From the NCBI GenBank assembly GCA_004322325.1, contig SCTP01000332.1, positions 1 to 5,890 of the forward strand: a stretch of 5,890 nucleotides of DNA, given 5' to 3'. Under the pieces are notes generated by a model. It was given only the letters and a program-made list of their open reading frames with translations, searched no databases and was not told the DNA's origin. This document shows, piece by piece, positions 5,056 to 5,890 of this stretch. A program made the position numbers and the translations under genes. The number at the start of each line of letters is the position of its first letter. The stretch's first letter is position 1. The stretch comes from Gammaproteobacteria bacterium. Its GTDB lineage: Bacteria; Pseudomonadota; Gammaproteobacteria; DSM-16500.

Positions 5056-5481
5056 TCACGCCCTCTTTAGCACCGCCATCGTCAATCGATTCACCGATAC
5101 CAACTTTCCCGCTTCATCTGCAATCTCAATTCCCCATACCTGCGTACTTTTCCCCAAATGAAAAGGCCGCGCCGTGCCAATGACATTCCCTTCCCGCACC
5201 GCCCGCAGATGATTCGTGTTAATATCCAGCCCCACGCAATAATATTGACTGTAATCCACACAATACTGAGCCGCATTACTCCCCACCGTCTCCGCCAGCA
5301 CACACGAAGCACCCCCGTGCATAATCCCCATCGGCTGCTTAACACGATCAGCCACTGGCATACGGGCAACGAGATAGTCATCCCCCACCTCAATAAACTC
5401 AATACCTAACACATCCGACAGTGTCCCCTTACCACGCTCGGTCAAAATATCTAAACTGACCGCTGTTTTCCAAATTTTCAT
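5056..5481 (-). CDS. Hotdog-fold acyl-CoA thioesterase, YdiI/MenI (PaaI) family
   Basis: A 141-residue hotdog protein that hydrolyses acyl-CoA thioesters; it acts as a multimer in the cytosol. It closely follows E. coli YdiI (MenI, DHNA-CoA thioesterase): start MKIWK, then KQPMGIMHGGASCVLAE, VGLDINTNHLRAVREG, and HLGKSTQVWGIEI. The catalytic set Q49, H55-G56 and E64 is present, matching Q48, H54, G55 and E63 of YdiI as I recall them. Start: the ATG at 5481 is preferred, since TGAGG (5488-5492) lies six bases ahead and the family begins MIWK/MKIWK. An upstream ATG at 5493 would add four residues (MRRY) and would consume that site. The natural substrate, whether a menaquinone intermediate or another aryl/acyl-CoA, cannot be told here, as no men genes are in view. 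It is the first gene of the operon with the PH and HAD genes. Confidence 0.88.
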   Translation of the reverse strand: MKIWKTAVSLDILTERGKGTLSDVLGIEFIEVGDDYLVARMPVADRVKQPMGIMHGGASCVLAETVGSNAAQYCVDYSQYYCVGLDINTNHLRAVREGNVIGTARPFHLGKSTQVWGIEIADEAGKLVSVNRLTMAVLKRA

Positions 5482-5507
5482 GTAGCGCCTCATTGTCTAT
5501 TTGTGGC

Positions 5508-5535
5508 ATTATGACACCTTTCAATCGTGTGACAA
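5508..5535 (-). promoter_or_regulatory. Promoter of the thioesterase-PH-HAD operon
   Basis: On the minus strand, TTGTCA (5530-5535) and CATAAT (5508-5513) are 16 bases apart. The expected start, near 5501, gives a leader of about 20 bases up to the thioesterase ATG at 5481. It lies in the 73-base gap to the divergent TolC gene, so the two transcripts may compete or be co-regulated. Confidence 0.6.
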
Positions 5536-5554
5536 ACTGCAACCGGTAGATATA

Positions 5555-5890
5555 ATGAAGAAAAAACGACTCCTTTTAGCCGCTGCCTTATTCAGCTTAC
5601 AAACCACTGCATCGTATGCGGCTGATTTGTTGGAAGTCTATCAACAAGCGCTGATAAGTGACCCCACTTACCAACAAGCTATTGCCCAACGCCTCTCCAC
5701 CAAAGAAGGCGTGCCCATTAGCATCGCTTCGATTCTGCCTAATGTTGCCATCACCGCCAACCCCGCTATTACCCGCTCAGCCTTTTCCGGCTCAGACCTG
5801 CAAACAGACGTCAACGGCAACCCATTGAGCCCTCGTAATAATACCGTCCGCACTTACACGTTGGCGTTAACCGCCACCCAAACAGTGTTC
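5555..5890 (+). CDS. tolC: TolC-family outer-membrane efflux protein, N-terminal part (runs off the window)
   Basis: The first 112 residues of a TolC-type outer-membrane channel, which forms a trimeric beta-barrel and periplasmic alpha-helical tunnel for type I secretion and multidrug efflux pumps. A signal peptide is clear: KKKR, a hydrophobic stretch (LLLAAALFSL) and a cleavage site after TASYA (residue 22). The mature start ADLLEVYQQALISDPTYQQA is the family hallmark (E. coli TolC: ENLMQVYQQA). IASILPN follows (SPLLPQ in E. coli), and TLALTATQTVF is where the first barrel strand lies. The frame is open to the window end. The Shine-Dalgarno site is weak (GGTAGA, ending six bases before the ATG). 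Base composition is less AT-rich than the left half of the window, as expected of a resident core gene. The symbol is given for the family; TolC paralogues exist. Confidence 0.88.
   Translation, partial: MKKKRLLLAAALFSLQTTASYAADLLEVYQQALISDPTYQQAIAQRLSTKEGVPISIASILPNVAITANPAITRSAFSGSDLQTDVNGNPLSPRNNTVRTYTLALTATQTVF

Noticed and set aside
5091..5402. Open frame of 103 codons on the minus strand inside the thioesterase gene
   Set aside because: It is an alternative frame of a well-conserved thioesterase gene; its Trp/Arg-rich translation resembles no protein.
5158..5409. Plus-strand open frame opposite the thioesterase gene
   Set aside because: Antisense to a confident gene, with no ribosome site or recognisable product.
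5529..5556. Plus-strand GTGACA-16-TATAAT as the promoter of the TolC-type gene
   Set aside because: The TATAAT overlaps the ATG, so transcription would begin inside the gene and lose its start codon. The same bases serve better as the minus-strand operon promoter.
5668..5853. Minus-strand 61-codon frame within the TolC-type gene
   Set aside because: Antisense shadow of a gene with clear signal peptide and family motifs.

Overview
The window looks like accessory chromosome from a gammaproteobacterium. The best guess is a host-associated lineage of the Legionella/Coxiella type; this is inference. It rests on a YdiI/MenI-like thioesterase, a TolC-type efflux protein, a very AT-rich left half, small repeats and gene relics, and a minus-strand protein ending in a eukaryotic prenylation box (CTIM). 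No rRNA, tRNA or CRISPR array was seen.

Left part (1-1590, plus strand): the 3' end of an unidentified gene with a hydrophobic C-terminal segment, then a full-length, very AT-rich ATP-grasp ligase whose last codons run into a ~100-bp repeat (copy A, 1491-1590). Next comes a toxin-antitoxin module of the TumE/TumA type (1634-2346), with a good promoter and a small palindrome in front of it. The toxin frame needs a one-base correction inside an A-rich stretch right after its ATG, so the toxin is either broken or rescued by slippage. Behind the module lie a 52-bp exact copy of the 3' end of the PH-domain gene found 2.2 kb away, a short unrecognised coding-like stretch, and repeat copy B (2466-2568). 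A strong hairpin (2574-2600) closes the region.

Middle part (2621-3899): a minus-strand gene with its own promoter and Shine-Dalgarno site encodes a 262-residue protein of unknown family with the C-terminal CaaX box, a candidate host-directed effector. Upstream of it is a decayed GIY-YIG endonuclease gene bracketed by two inverted ~55-bp REP/MITE-like repeats.

Right part (3900-5890): a tight minus-strand operon, thioesterase -> PH-domain membrane protein -> HAD phosphatase, with gaps of only a few bases, runs from a promoter in a short divergent intergenic region. The outer-membrane TolC-type gene starts on the other side and runs off the window. This part is visibly less AT-rich and looks like core genome. 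The section between the ATP-grasp gene and the HAD gene looks like a recombination-prone insertion zone.
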